A DNA stretch of 64,000 bases. Origin: Azospirillum thermophilum (GTDB lineage: Bacteria > Pseudomonadota > Alphaproteobacteria > Azospirillales > Azospirillaceae). Below are positions 19,825-30,085 of this stretch, piece by piece. A program made the translations under genes and the position numbers. Location of the stretch: NCBI RefSeq assembly GCF_003130795.1, contig NZ_CP029356.1, forward strand, positions 394,501 through 458,500, written 5' to 3'. Position 1 is the first letter of the stretch, and the number at the start of each line of letters is the position of its first letter. The notes beneath the pieces are model-generated. The model made no database searches. It worked only from the letters and a program-made list of their open reading frames with translations, and was not told where the DNA came from.

Positions 19825-21026
19825 GTGGACGGGCTGGTGCTGACCTGCGACCCGGAGGGCCGGCTGCAGGGGCTGCTGAGCGTCGGCGACGGCATCCCGG
19901 GACTGCGGATGGACCCCGGCCGCGCCTTTCCCGCCCTGTTCGGCGTGGCGGCGATGACGCGCGCGCTCGACCTCTTCGCGGCCCTGCGCGGCGGCGAGGT
20001 GGTGGTGGATCGCGGCCTGGAGTGGGCGGGCCGGGAGAGGGCCGGACCGGAGCCGGGGATGCTGCACGTCTCCGGCTGCGGCGACGGGGCCGGGCTGGTG
20101 CTGACCGTGGCGCGGGAACCCGGCGCGGCCGGCCCGTGGCCCGCGCCATCGCCGGGCTGGACGCCGCGCTGGCGGCACGGCTGTCGCCGCTGTCCGCCGC
20201 GCGGCCGGTTGCGGCCGGCCGGGCGACCGAGGCGCTGTTCGAGGAGATGAGCCGCCTCAACAACGAGCTGTCCACCGCCCAGCGGGCGCTCGCCAAGGCC
20301 AACGCCGAGCTGGCGGCGAGCAACGAGCAGAAGAACCGCCTGATGGGCATGCTGGCGCACGACCTGCGCTCGCCCCTGCAGGTGATCGCCGGCTTCGCCG
20401 AACTGCTGGAGGACCGGGTGGCGGGCCGGCTGGACGCCACCGAGCGGTCCTGCCTGGAGCGCATCCGCGAATCGAGCCTGTTCATGCGTCATCTCGTCGA
20501 GGACGCCCTGTCGCTGGCGTCGCTGGAGGCCGGGCGGCTGCGGCTGACCCGCCAGCCGGTGGATCTGGCCCTGCTCGCCCGGCGCAACGTCGCGATGAAC
20601 GCCGTGCTGGCCGAGGGCAAGGGCGTCGCGATCGCGCTGGAGGCGGAGGAGGGGCTGCCGCAGGCCATGCTTGATTCCGGCAAGACCGAGCAGGTGATGA
20701 ACAACCTGCTGTCCAACGCCATCAAGTTCTCCCACCGCGGCGGCCGGGTCCGCGTCGGCGTGGCGGCGGGGGCGGAGGGCTGGCAGCGGCTGAGCGTCGC
20801 CGACGAGGGGCGCGGCATGTCCGAGGCGGAGCGTGCAAGGCTGTTCCAGCCCTTCACCCGCTCCGGCACGCTGGGAACGGCGGGGGAGGGGACGGTCGGG
20901 CTGGGACTCTACATCTGCCGGACCATCGTGGAGGGGCATGGCGGCCGCATCCAGGTGGACAGCGCGCCCGGCGCCGGCGCCACCTTCACGGTCGAGCTGC
21001 CGGTCCGCGGCCCGGCCGAAGCTTGA
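19825..21026 (+). CDS. Cytosolic sensor histidine kinase (one frame break)
   Basis: Reconstructed as 400 residues with one base restored near 20131-20140. The GTG start has a strong AAAGGAGG site. Residues 1-105 are an unrecognised sensor part without membrane segments. A coiled coil (LFEEMSRLNNELSTAQRAL, then AKANAELAASNEQKNRL) leads to the H-box MLAHDLRSPLQVI, then the N-box MNNLLSNAIKFS, G1 VADEGRGM and G2 GLGLYICRTIVEGHGG. Lack of transmembrane helices and close linkage to the B12 sensor suggest that the kinase reads the state of that protein. No response regulator follows directly; the CheY-like gene at 17559 is the nearest. Confidence 0.82.
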
Positions 21027-21178
21027 GCGCTTCAGCGGGTCTGGCGCGGAGGCGGCGCTTCCTGTAGAAGGAATTCAGTCGCCGCTGCGTCGCAAAGGTC
21101 CATGGGTTTACCCGTCCATCCTTCCGGCTTCCCGCCACCCGGTCTCCCGTCCACCAGTCAAAGGCGAACGGCTTTCCC

Positions 21179-21886
21179 GTGAGCGAAGACCGACCTCCGG
21201 ACACCCGCGCGGACGACCTCCGCAAGGCGGGTACCCCTGAACCGGATGCCTCCGACCCGGCCGACCGAGGTCCCGGCGGACCGGGCCATGCCCGCGCCTC
21301 GGACGTGCTGGACGAGTTCCTGACCCATGACCATGGCGAGCGGATCGCGCTCGGCGACATGGTGCATATCCTGGGCGACCGCGCCTTCGGCGCCCTGCTT
21401 CTGATGCTCTCCATCCCCAACGTGCTGCCGGTGCCGGGCCTGTCGACCGCGACGGGCCTGCCGATGGTGCTGATCGGCGCCCAGCTCCTGGCCGGCCGGC
21501 CGCAGCCCTGGCTGCCGCGCCGCCTCGCCGCCCTGACCATGGAACGCGACAAGCTGCTGGCCGTGACGGCGCGCGCGCGGCCCTGGGTGTTGCGGGTGGA
21601 GCGCCACATGCAAGGCCGCCTGTGCGCGCTGACCAGCCCGGCGGCGGAGCGGCTGCTGGGAGTGGCGGTGATGATCCTGGCGGCGGTGCTCGCCCTGCCG
21701 ATCATGTTCGGCAACCAGCCGCCGGCCTTCGCCATCGCGCTGATCGCGCTGGGACTGATCGAACGGGACGGCGCCTTCGTGCTGGCCGGGCTGTCGGCCG
21801 GCGTGCTGGCGCTGGCGATCGTCGCCGCCGTCCTGCTGGGGCTGGGCGAGGCGGCCGCCCTGGTCCTCCACCAAATAACCGGATGA
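21179..21886 (+). CDS. ExoD-family membrane protein
   Basis: 235 residues from a GTG. A disordered Asp/Pro/Gly head of about 45 residues precedes the ExoD text: VLDEFLTHDHGERIALGDMV, then LGDRAFGALLLMLSIPNVLPVPG, and several hydrophobic helices to the C-terminus. ExoD was first found in Sinorhizobium, where mutants are altered in exopolysaccharide and alkali tolerance; its molecular activity is unknown. The inner-membrane location follows from four or five predicted helices. The CorC-like gene starts 28 bases after it and may be co-transcribed. Confidence 0.8.
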   Translation: MSEDRPPDTRADDLRKAGTPEPDASDPADRGPGGPGHARASDVLDEFLTHDHGERIALGDMVHILGDRAFGALLLMLSIPNVLPVPGLSTATGLPMVLIGAQLLAGRPQPWLPRRLAALTMERDKLLAVTARARPWVLRVERHMQGRLCALTSPAAERLLGVAVMILAAVLALPIMFGNQPPAFAIALIALGLIERDGAFVLAGLSAGVLALAIVAAVLLGLGEAAALVLHQITG

Positions 21887-21914
21887 GGGAGCGCCCCCAA
21901 CGGGGCACGAAGAC

Positions 21915-23216
21915 ATGATCTGGGAACTGCTGGTTATCGTCCTGCTGATCCTGCTGAACGCCTTCTTCGCGATGTCGGAGATGGCCCTGGTGTCGGCGCG
22001 CCGCGCCCGGCTTCAGCAGCTTGTCGAGGACAAGCGGAGCAAGGGCGCGCGCGTCGCGCTGGAACTGGCGGACAATCCCGGCCACTTCCTGTCCACGGTG
22101 CAGGTGGGCATCAGCCTGACCGGCATCATCGCCGGCGCCTATGGCGGCGCCACGCTGGCCGACCGCCTGGGCGTCTTCCTGGACGAATCGGTGCCGTCGG
22201 TGGCTCCCTACGGCCGTCAGGTCGCCTTCGCGCTGGTCGTCGCGGCGATCACCTATTTCTCGCTGATCATCGGCGAGCTGGTGCCCAAGCGCATGGCCCT
22301 GGTGAACGCCGAGCGCATCGCCTCCGCCGTGGCGCGGCCGATGCGGCTGGTCGCCACCGTCGCCGCCCCGGTCGTCTGGTTCCTCGGCGCCTCCACCGAC
22401 GCGGTGCTGAAGCTGTTCCGCCTGCCGACGACGCGCGAGCAGACGGTGACCGAGGAGGAGGTCAAGAGCCTGATCAAGGAGGGCACGCAGTCCGGCGTCT
22501 TCGAGCCGGCCGAGCGCAAGATGATCGAGGGGGTGATGCACCTCTCCGACCGCACGGTGCGCTCGATCATGACCCCGCGCCCCGACCTGATGTGGCTGGA
22601 CCTGAGCGACCCGGCGGAGACCCTGGCCCGCGAGATCCGCGACAGCGGCTATTCCCGCTTCCCCGTCTGCCGCGGCGACGTGGACGAGCTGCAGGGGATC
22701 GTGGCCGCCAAGGATCTGCTGAACCGCGCGCTCAGCGGCCAGCCCTTCGACCTGCGCGCCGCCCTGACCAAGCCGCTGGTCGTCCATGACGGCACGCCGG
22801 TGTTCCGCCTGCTGGAGCTTTTCAAGCAGACCAGCGCCCAGATGGCGGTGGTGGTGGACGAGTACGGCAGCGTCGAGGGCGTCGCCACCCTGACCGACAT
22901 CATGGAGGCCATCGCCGGCGAGCTGCCCGACCTGGGCGAGGAGAGCGACGGCGCCGTGCAGCGCGAGGACGGAAGCTGGCTGGTCGACGGCATGACCCCG
23001 GTGGAGGAGGTCGAATCGCTGATCGGCGTGCGCGACCTGCGCGGCGAGGGCGATTTCCATACCATCGCCGGCTTCATGCTCGACCATCTGGGCCATATCC
23101 CCCAGGCGGCCGAGCATTTCTTCTGGAACGGCATCCGCTTCGAGGTCATCGACATGGACGGCCGCCGCATCGACAAGGTGCTGATCCAGCGCAACGAGGA
23201 GGTGTCGGAGGGGTAG
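21915..23216 (+). CDS. CorC/HlyC-type CBS-domain membrane protein (hemolysin family)
   Basis: 433 residues. The order is an N-terminal DUF21/CNNM membrane domain (ELLVIVLLILLNAFFAMSEMA, about 1-190, with GIIAGAYGG and IGELVPKRMAL), a CBS pair from about residue 205 (TVRSIMTPRPDLMWLD, VVVDEYGSVEGVATLTDIMEA) and a C-terminal CorC_HlyC domain (DGMTPVEEVESLIGV, HTIAGFMLDHLGHIP). Relatives are linked to magnesium/cobalt efflux. The name hemolysin is historical. It ends one base before the converging lipoprotein gene. Confidence 0.88.
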   Translation: MIWELLVIVLLILLNAFFAMSEMALVSARRARLQQLVEDKRSKGARVALELADNPGHFLSTVQVGISLTGIIAGAYGGATLADRLGVFLDESVPSVAPYGRQVAFALVVAAITYFSLIIGELVPKRMALVNAERIASAVARPMRLVATVAAPVVWFLGASTDAVLKLFRLPTTREQTVTEEEVKSLIKEGTQSGVFEPAERKMIEGVMHLSDRTVRSIMTPRPDLMWLDLSDPAETLAREIRDSGYSRFPVCRGDVDELQGIVAAKDLLNRALSGQPFDLRAALTKPLVVHDGTPVFRLLELFKQTSAQMAVVVDEYGSVEGVATLTDIMEAIAGELPDLGEESDGAVQREDGSWLVDGMTPVEEVESLIGVRDLRGEGDFHTIAGFMLDHLGHIPQAAEHFFWNGIRFEVIDMDGRRIDKVLIQRNEEVSEG

Positions 23217-23217
23217 G

Positions 23218-23727
23218 TTACCCCCCGACCACCCGCCAGCTTCCGTCCGCCTGCCGGCAGGCGGTGCCGTAGCCGCGCTGGAGCTGGCCGCCGACCGAGA
23301 TGGTGGTCTGGTACTCGCGGCACAGCTCGCCATAGGGGCCGGTGCCGTCGCGGGTCGGGGTGTAGCTGCCCCAGGCGCCGCTCTGCGGGTTGTTCCAGCG
23401 CACCGTGCTGCCGGTCGGGGCGGTGTAGGCCGCCTGCGCCGCCTGCTGGGCGTAGGCCTGGTCGGCGCGGTCAAGCGACTGGCCGGCGGCGCTGCCCAGT
23501 GCTGCTCCCAGCAGCGTGCCGACGCCGACCGCGACCAGCTTGCCGCTGCCGCCGCCGAAGCGGGAGCCGGCGAGGCCGCCGACCACGCCGCCGAGCAGCG
23601 CGCCGGCCATCTGCTTGTTGCCGTAACCGCTGTCGCCGTAGCCATAGCCATATTGGGAACCCGGCGCCGCGCACCCGGCGAGCAGGACGGCGGCGAGGGC
23701 GGCGGCGGTGAGGGGCTTGGCTTTCAT
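23218..23727 (-). CDS. Glycine-zipper lipoprotein, 17-kDa surface antigen-like
   Basis: 169 residues. The signal peptide ends in a lipobox, AAVLLAGC, so Cys19 should be lipidated. A Tyr/Gly-rich stretch follows, then two glycine zippers (AGALLGGVVGGLAGSRFGGG, VGVGTLLGAALGSAAGQ), and a C-terminal domain typical of the rickettsial 17-kDa antigen/SlyB group: VRWNNPQSGAWGSYTPTRD, then CREYQTTISVGGQ and YGTACRQADGSW. It is likely in the outer membrane, with a structural or envelope-integrity role by family. It is on its own transcript. Confidence 0.85.
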   Translation of the reverse strand: MKAKPLTAAALAAVLLAGCAAPGSQYGYGYGDSGYGNKQMAGALLGGVVGGLAGSRFGGGSGKLVAVGVGTLLGAALGSAAGQSLDRADQAYAQQAAQAAYTAPTGSTVRWNNPQSGAWGSYTPTRDGTGPYGELCREYQTTISVGGQLQRGYGTACRQADGSWRVVGG

Positions 23728-23909
23728 CGGGGATCTCGCTCGTCGGAAATGGCAACGCTGCTCCTATCAACATGGCAGCCCCGCGGCCTATTCCATGCCA
23801 CCGGCGGCGGGCCGCAGATGACGCGGACGATCCGTTCCCCCTATGATCGGACCAACGGCCGCCCGGACGGGAGGCAGGCCGGCGAAGAAGCCGTTGGGAG
23901 GGAACCCGC

Positions 23910-25523
23910 ATGCTGCCGAAGGCGGACAGCTATCACGCTCTGCGCGACCGCTTCGCGTGGACGGTGCCGGAGCGCTACAACATCGGGGTGGACGTGTGCG
24001 ACCGCTGGGCGGCAGAGGCGCCCGACCGGCTGGCGCTGATCCACAAGCGGCGCGACGGCTCGGTGGAGAGCTACCGCTTCGCCGACATCCGCACCCTGTC
24101 GAACCGCTTCGCCAACGTGCTGGCGGCCCAGGGGGTGGGGCGGGGCGACCGGGTCGGCATCCTGCTGCCCCAGGCGCCGGAAACCGCGGTGTCGCATGTC
24201 GCCACCTACAAGCTGGGCGGGGTGGCGGTGCCGCTCTTCTCGCTGTTCGGGGTGGAGGCGCTGGAATACCGCCTCGCCAACTGCGGGGCCAGGGCGGTGG
24301 TGACCGACCGGGCGGGCGCGGAGAAGCTGGCGCGGATCCGCGACCGCCTGCCGGAGCTGAGGACGGTCTTGCGCATCGACGGGGGCGGCGACGGTTGCCT
24401 CGACTGGCACGGGCTGGTCGACGCGGCGTCGGACCGCTTCACCCCGGCCGACACGGCGGCGGACGATCCGGCGCTGATCATCTACACCTCGGGCACCACC
24501 GGCCAGCCGAAGGGGGCGCTGCACGCCCATCGCGTGCTGCTCGGCCATCTGCCGGGGGTGGAGATGTCGCACGACCTCTTCCCGCAGCCGGGCGACCGCA
24601 TCTGGACGCCGGCCGACTGGGCCTGGATCGGCGGGCTGCTCGACGTGCTGCTGCCGGCCTGGCATCACGGGGTGACGGTGGTCTCGCACCGCTTCGAGAA
24701 GTTCGATGCGGAGGAGGCCTTCCGCCTGCTGGCGGAGTTCGGGGTGCGCAACGCCTTCCTGCCGCCGACCGCGCTGAAGATGATGCGGGCTGTGCCGGAT
24801 CCGCGCTCGCGCCACGAGGTTTGCCTGCGCTCGGTCGCCAGCGGCGGCGAGACGCTGGGGGCGGAGCTGCTGGACTGGGGCCGCCAGACCTTCGGCGTGA
24901 CGATCAACGAGTTCTACGGCCAGACCGAATGCAACATGATCGTCTCCTCGGCGGCGACGCTGATGCCGGCCAGGCCCGGGATCATGGGCCGTCCGGTGCC
25001 GGGGCACGAGGTGGCGGTGGTCGATGCCGGCGGGAACCGGCTGGGGCCGGGCGCGCTGGGGCTGATCGCCGTGCGCCGGCCGGACCCGGTGATGTTCCTC
25101 GGCTACTGGAACAACCCGCAGGCCACCGCGGCGAAGTTCGCCGGCGACTGGCTGCTGACCGGCGACCAGGGAATGCTGGACGGGGAGGGCTACATCCGCT
25201 TCGTCGGGCGCGACGACGACGTGATCACCTCGGCCGGCTACCGCATCGGCCCCGGCGAGATCGAGGACTGCCTGATCGGCCACCCGGCGGTGCGCATGGC
25301 GGCGGTGGTCGGCGTGCCCGATCCGCTGCGCACCGAGATCGTGAAGGCCTTCATCGTGCTGAACGAGGGGGTGGCGCCGGACGACCGGCTGAAGGCGGAG
25401 ATCCAGGAGTTCGTGAAGACGCGGCTTGCCGCCCACGAGTATCCGCGCGCGATCGAGTTCCTCGACAGCCTGCCCATGACGACCACCGGCAAGATCATCC
25501 GCCGCGAACTGAGAAACCGATAA
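23910..25523 (+). CDS. AMP-forming acyl-CoA synthetase
   Basis: 537 residues of the ANL superfamily. The phosphate loop YTSGTTGQPKGA is at about residue 192. NEFYGQTECN is the adenylate motif, GDQGMLDGEGYIRFVGRDDDVI carries the hinge, and the C-terminal catalytic lysine is in TTTGKIIRREL. The text around WTPADWAWIGGLLDVLLPAW resembles medium-chain or acetyl-CoA-synthetase-like enzymes of proteobacteria. It joins a carboxylate to CoA using ATP. GGGAGGG lies before the ATG. The exact acyl chain is not decided by sequence. The TSUP permease and livF follow on the same strand. Confidence 0.87.
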   Translation: MLPKADSYHALRDRFAWTVPERYNIGVDVCDRWAAEAPDRLALIHKRRDGSVESYRFADIRTLSNRFANVLAAQGVGRGDRVGILLPQAPETAVSHVATYKLGGVAVPLFSLFGVEALEYRLANCGARAVVTDRAGAEKLARIRDRLPELRTVLRIDGGGDGCLDWHGLVDAASDRFTPADTAADDPALIIYTSGTTGQPKGALHAHRVLLGHLPGVEMSHDLFPQPGDRIWTPADWAWIGGLLDVLLPAWHHGVTVVSHRFEKFDAEEAFRLLAEFGVRNAFLPPTALKMMRAVPDPRSRHEVCLRSVASGGETLGAELLDWGRQTFGVTINEFYGQTECNMIVSSAATLMPARPGIMGRPVPGHEVAVVDAGGNRLGPGALGLIAVRRPDPVMFLGYWNNPQATAAKFAGDWLLTGDQGMLDGEGYIRFVGRDDDVITSAGYRIGPGEIEDCLIGHPAVRMAAVVGVPDPLRTEIVKAFIVLNEGVAPDDRLKAEIQEFVKTRLAAHEYPRAIEFLDSLPMTTTGKIIRRELRNR

Positions 25524-25542
25524 CGCTGGAACCAGAAAAAGA

Positions 25543-26280
25543 ATGACCGAGCTTCTGCTGTTGACCGCCGCTTTCCTGGCCGGGGCGATGAATGCCGTGG
25601 CCGGGGGCGGCAGCTTCCTCACCCTGCCGGCGCTGATCTATGCCGGCGTGCCGCCGGTCGCCGCCAACGCCACCGGGACCGTCGCCCTGCTGCCGGGCTA
25701 TGCCAGCGGGGTCTACGGCTACCGCCACGACCTGGAGCCGGTGGGCGAGGTCGGGCTGGTCACCCTGTCCGCGGTCAGCCTGGTCGGCGGGCTGGCCGGG
25801 GCGGCGCTGCTGCTGGTCACGCCGGACGCGGTGTTCCGCGGCATCGTTCCGTGGCTGCTGCTGGTCGCCACGGCGCTGTTCGCCTTCGGCGGGCCGCTGG
25901 CCGCCCGGCTGCGCTCGGTCGGGCTGCACGGCACCGGGGCGCTGCTCGCCACGCTGTTCGCGGTGTCGGTCTATGGCGGCTATTTCAACGGCGGGCTCGG
26001 CATCCTGCTGCTGGCCCAGCTCAGCCTGTTCGGCATGACCAACCTGAACGCCATGAACGGGCTGAAGAACCTGTTCTCCGCCGTGCTGACGGCCATCGCG
26101 GTGGTGGCCTATGCGGCGGGCGGGGCGGTGGACTGGCCGAAGGCGGCGCTGATGGTGGTCGCGGCGGTGGCCGGCGGCTATGCCGGGGCGCGGGTCGGGC
26201 GGCGCATCCCGCCGAAGGCGCTGCGCGGCGGCATCATCGCCGTCGGGCTGACGATGAGCGCGCTGTTCTTCCTGAAGTGA
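25543..26280 (+). CDS. TSUP (TauE/SafE) family permease
   Basis: 245 residues, almost wholly hydrophobic with about eight helices. The two family repeats are seen: AGAMNAVAGGGSFLTLPALIYAGVPPVAANATGT in the first half (positions about 15-48) and YGGYFNGGLGILLLAQLSLFG with LKNLFSAVLTAIAVVAYA in the second. Members export sulfite, sulfoacetate or other small organic anions. The substrate here is unknown. It begins 20 bases after the acyl-CoA synthetase stop, so the two may be co-transcribed, which would suit an organic-acid substrate. Confidence 0.87.
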   Translation: MTELLLLTAAFLAGAMNAVAGGGSFLTLPALIYAGVPPVAANATGTVALLPGYASGVYGYRHDLEPVGEVGLVTLSAVSLVGGLAGAALLLVTPDAVFRGIVPWLLLVATALFAFGGPLAARLRSVGLHGTGALLATLFAVSVYGGYFNGGLGILLLAQLSLFGMTNLNAMNGLKNLFSAVLTAIAVVAYAAGGAVDWPKAALMVVAAVAGGYAGARVGRRIPPKALRGGIIAVGLTMSALFFLK

Positions 26281-26335
26281 CGGGCGCTGCGCTAAAGTGG
26301 CGCCCCTTCCTCCCTTGCGACGGTTCGAATCCGCC

Positions 26336-27040
<705 letters not shown>

Positions 27041-27042
27041 AG

Positions 27043-27066
27043 CGGGCGGGGGATGTCCCCCGCCCG
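27043..27066. terminator. GC-rich hairpin between livF and the TPR-glycosyltransferase
   Basis: A perfect 10-bp stem, CGGGCGGGGG with CCCCCGCCCG, and a four-base loop lie three bases after the livF stop and just before the converging stop at 27072. No T-run follows on either strand, so it is either a GC-type terminator or a 3' stabilising hairpin serving both transcripts. Confidence 0.45.
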
Positions 27067-27071
27067 TGGAG

Positions 27072-28906
27072 TTACAGCGTCAGGCCGGCGATCGAGATGG
27101 TCGGGGCCTGCGGCGGCACCTGCTGGGCCTCCAGCCCGTAGGCCATCAGCTTTTCCACCGACGCCTTGCGGTCGGCGGCCTCCGCGAAGCGGCTGCGCGC
27201 CTGGGCCGACAGGCTGGCGCGCAGATCGGCGTCGTCGGCCAGTGCGGCGGCGCGCGCCTCGAAATCCGCCTGGTCGACGACGATGAAGGCGCCGCCGGCG
27301 ATGCTGGCGACGTCGCCGGCGGGCAGGGTGACCACCGGCAGCCCCTCGGCCAGCGCGAAGGCCGCGCTGCCGCCGCCGCCCTGGCGGGGCGGGTTGAGGT
27401 AGGCGGTGGCGACCCGGTAGAGCGCGCGGATGTCGTCGACGTGGCCCAGCACGTGGAAGCGCGGCGCGTTGCGCAGCGCGGCGACCCGCTCCGGCAGGCT
27501 TTCCACGGCACCGGCGAAGGCGACGCGGGCGGCGGGGACGCGGTCGAGCAGGGCGTCGAGCCGGGCGAGGAACTCCGGCCCGGCCTCGATGTCCAGCCGG
27601 TTGCCCACCACCACATAGACCGGCCCCTCGTCGGGCAGGCCGAAATCGCCGCGGCTGCCGCCGCCGCCGGTCTCCGGCAGGGTGTAGCCGAAGCTGAAGG
27701 GGCGGAAGCGGTCGCGGATCTCCTCCGGCCAGCCCCTGGCGCCGTCCTCCGGCCCGAAGCCGAGGATCAGGCGGGCGAGCGACGGCGTGATTCCGGTGGA
27801 GGTCGGGATGCAGACCACCGCGCGGCTGCGGGCGAACAGGTCGGCGACGGTGTTGGAGCCGCCGAAGGCGACCACGAGGTCCGGGTCGAACCGTTCCACC
27901 GCGTCGACGACGGCGTGCAGCTTCTCCTCGTCGAAGCGCTTCTGCGGGAAGGAGATCATGCGGACGGTGGCGCCGAAGGCGCTGATCATCTGCTCCCCGT
28001 CATACTCCTCGGTGACGTTGTAGCTGTATTCCGGGACGAAGCCGTTCTCGCCGGTGACCGCCATGGCGTTGGGATTGACGATCACCACCTCGCAGCCCTG
28101 CTCGTCCTGCAGGCGGCGGGCGAAGTCGAAGGCGTCCACCGTCGGCTGGTGGCCGGCGCCCAGCATCTGGTTGGTGACGACCGCCACCTTGCGGATGGCG
28201 TCGCGCGGCTGCTGGCGCTTGAGGCGGCCGGCGATGGCGTAGCGGCGCGCCGTCTCGTCCACCAGCAGGCGGTAGAAGCGCAGATAGTCGCCGTTGACGA
28301 AGCCGCCGATGTCGCCCGAGCGGGCCGCCCCTGGAAGAGCTGCATGGCCATGCCCCAGTAGGCATAGTGCAGCGAGGGGATGGAAAAGCGCATCGGCTCC
28401 GCCAGCGCGGCCTGGACCAGCTTGCGGTAATGCTCGATGTCGCCGGACAGGGTGAACAGCAGCGACTGGCGCCGCATCACGTCGGACATGGCATAGCCGG
28501 CGTCCAGCTCGGCGGCGGCGGCCCTGCGGGTCTCGTCGTCGTAGCGGCGGATCAGGCCGGCCAGCGCGCCCATGGTCGACCAGCTCTCGCCCTGGTTGGT
28601 GAGCTGGGTCAGCGCGCGGGCGAAGCTCAGCGCCGCCTCGCGCGTCCGCCCGGCGGCGTGCAGCGCATGGCCGAGGTTGGCGTGGAAGAGGGTGGAGCCC
28701 GGGTCGCCCGCTGCGGCCTGTCCGATGAGGTCCGCCGCCTCCTCCGCCCGGCCCGACTGCAGCGCCAGCACGCCCAGCAGGTGCAGCGCGTCGGGGTGGC
28801 CCGGCGACAGGGTCAGCACCTCGCGATAGAGCCGTTCGGCCTCCGCCGTGCGGCCGGCGCGGTGATGCTCGGTCGCGACGGCCAGCGATTGTTCGATCAT
28901 GTCCAT
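27072..28906 (-). CDS. TPR protein fused to a glycosyltransferase-like domain (one frame break)
   Basis: Reconstructed as 611 residues with one base restored near 28315-28330. From the ATG at 28906 (AAGAAGG upstream) come three or four tetratricopeptide repeats (HHRAGRTAEAERLYREVL, SPGHPDALHLLGVLALQSG, LFHANLGHALHAAGRTREA). After the break, a second half has GT-B-type text: KVAVVTNQMLGAGHQPTVDA, DLVVAFGGSNTVADLF, YVVVGNRLD, HVLGHVDDIRALYRVATAYL and LAEGLPVVTLPAGDV. TPR-GT proteins of this kind modify surface or flagellar proteins, or assemble polysaccharide. Substrate unknown. It is transcribed away from the L,D-transpeptidase. Confidence 0.72.
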
Positions 28907-28987
28907 GGCGGGGCCTTCTTCTTCCTTACGGGGTCCTTCGAACACCCTGTTTACGCTGTTTTAGGAGAGCCACGCTCAACTTTCCAC

Positions 28988-30085
28988 ATGCTTGGCCTTA
29001 CGACCCCTGTGGACTCCCGGCTCCTGGCGGCAATCCTTGTGGTTGTCGCGTGTCTGCTGCATCCCGCCGCCGCGCCGGCGCAGGATCTCCTGCCTGAAGA
29101 ACCGCCGGGACGGCGAATCGTCATCAGCCTGTCGGAACGCCGACTCTACCTGATGCAGGATGGGGCGCCAACCCGCTCCTTCCCGGTGGCGATCGGGCGG
29201 CCGGGCGTGACCATTCCGCTCGGCGACAGCACGGTGATGCGCAAGCGGCGCAACCCGACCTGGCACCCGACCGCCAGCCAGCGGCGGGCCAAGCCGTCGC
29301 TGCCCCTGTCGGTGCCGCCGGGGCCGGGCAACCCGCTGGGCAAATTCGCGCTCGACCTCGGCTGGACCGCCATCGCCATCCACGGCACCAACGAGCCGGG
29401 CTCCGTCGGCCGGCGGGTCAGCAGCGGCTGCTTCCGCATGTTGCCGGCGGACATCGAGACGCTGTTCGGGACGGTGGAGGTCGGCACGCCCGTGCGCGTG
29501 GTGCGCGAGGCTGTGGGGACGGAGCCGCCGCCGCCCCTGCCGGCCGCGGCCAAGGCGGCCCCGAAGCCCGCCGTGCCGGCTGTGGCCCCCGCCGCCGCCC
29601 CCGCCGCCGCCGCGGCCCCGCCGCCGCCCCGTCCGGTGAAGGCGGGCGCGCCGCCGGCCGGTCCGCCGCCTGCCGTCTCCCCGGCCGCTGCGCCCGCTCC
29701 GGCCGTCCTGGCTCCCGTCGTGCCCGACCCGCGCTGTGCCGGGGCGCAGGCGCCGCTGCGCCGGCTGATCTGCGACACGCCGGATCTCGCGGAACTGGAC
29801 GGCCGGGCGCGCGGCCTGCAGGACCGCTTCCTGGCCGGCCTGCCGGACGGCGCCACCGCCGCCTATGCGCTGGCGCAGGAGGACCGGCGGTTCGACGAGC
29901 GGACCGCCGCGCTCTGCTGGGTGCGCAAGGGCACGGAGGGCGATCCGGCCGTCGCGGCGGCGGCGCGGGCCTGCCTGTCCAACGCGCTGCGGGGCCGGCT
30001 GCAGGACGTGGCCCAGCGCATCGCGGAGCTGCGGGCGGAAGCGCAGTCCGACGCACGGGGGGCGGCGCGGGTGGTGTCGCGCTGA
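28988..30085 (+). CDS. L,D-transpeptidase with C-terminal LprI-like domain
   Basis: 365 residues. A signal peptide (LLAAILVVVACLLHPAAAPAQ) sends it to the periplasm. The YkuD domain spans about 38-180: VISLSERRLYLMQDG, FPVAIGRPGVTIPLG, and the catalytic block HGTNEPGSVG with SSGCFRM, whose Cys is the nucleophile forming 3-3 cross-links or anchoring proteins to peptidoglycan. An Ala/Pro-rich linker of about 70 residues follows. The end (CAGAQAPLRRLICDTPDLAELD, then a Cys-Trp and a final Cys) has the four-cysteine pattern of the LprI/DUF1311 lysozyme-inhibitor family. That pairing is unusual. It faces livHMG with a 140-base gap. Confidence 0.85.
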   Translation: MLGLTTPVDSRLLAAILVVVACLLHPAAAPAQDLLPEEPPGRRIVISLSERRLYLMQDGAPTRSFPVAIGRPGVTIPLGDSTVMRKRRNPTWHPTASQRRAKPSLPLSVPPGPGNPLGKFALDLGWTAIAIHGTNEPGSVGRRVSSGCFRMLPADIETLFGTVEVGTPVRVVREAVGTEPPPPLPAAAKAAPKPAVPAVAPAAAPAAAAAPPPPRPVKAGAPPAGPPPAVSPAAAPAPAVLAPVVPDPRCAGAQAPLRRLICDTPDLAELDGRARGLQDRFLAGLPDGATAAYALAQEDRRFDERTAALCWVRKGTEGDPAVAAAARACLSNALRGRLQDVAQRIAELRAEAQSDARGAARVVSR

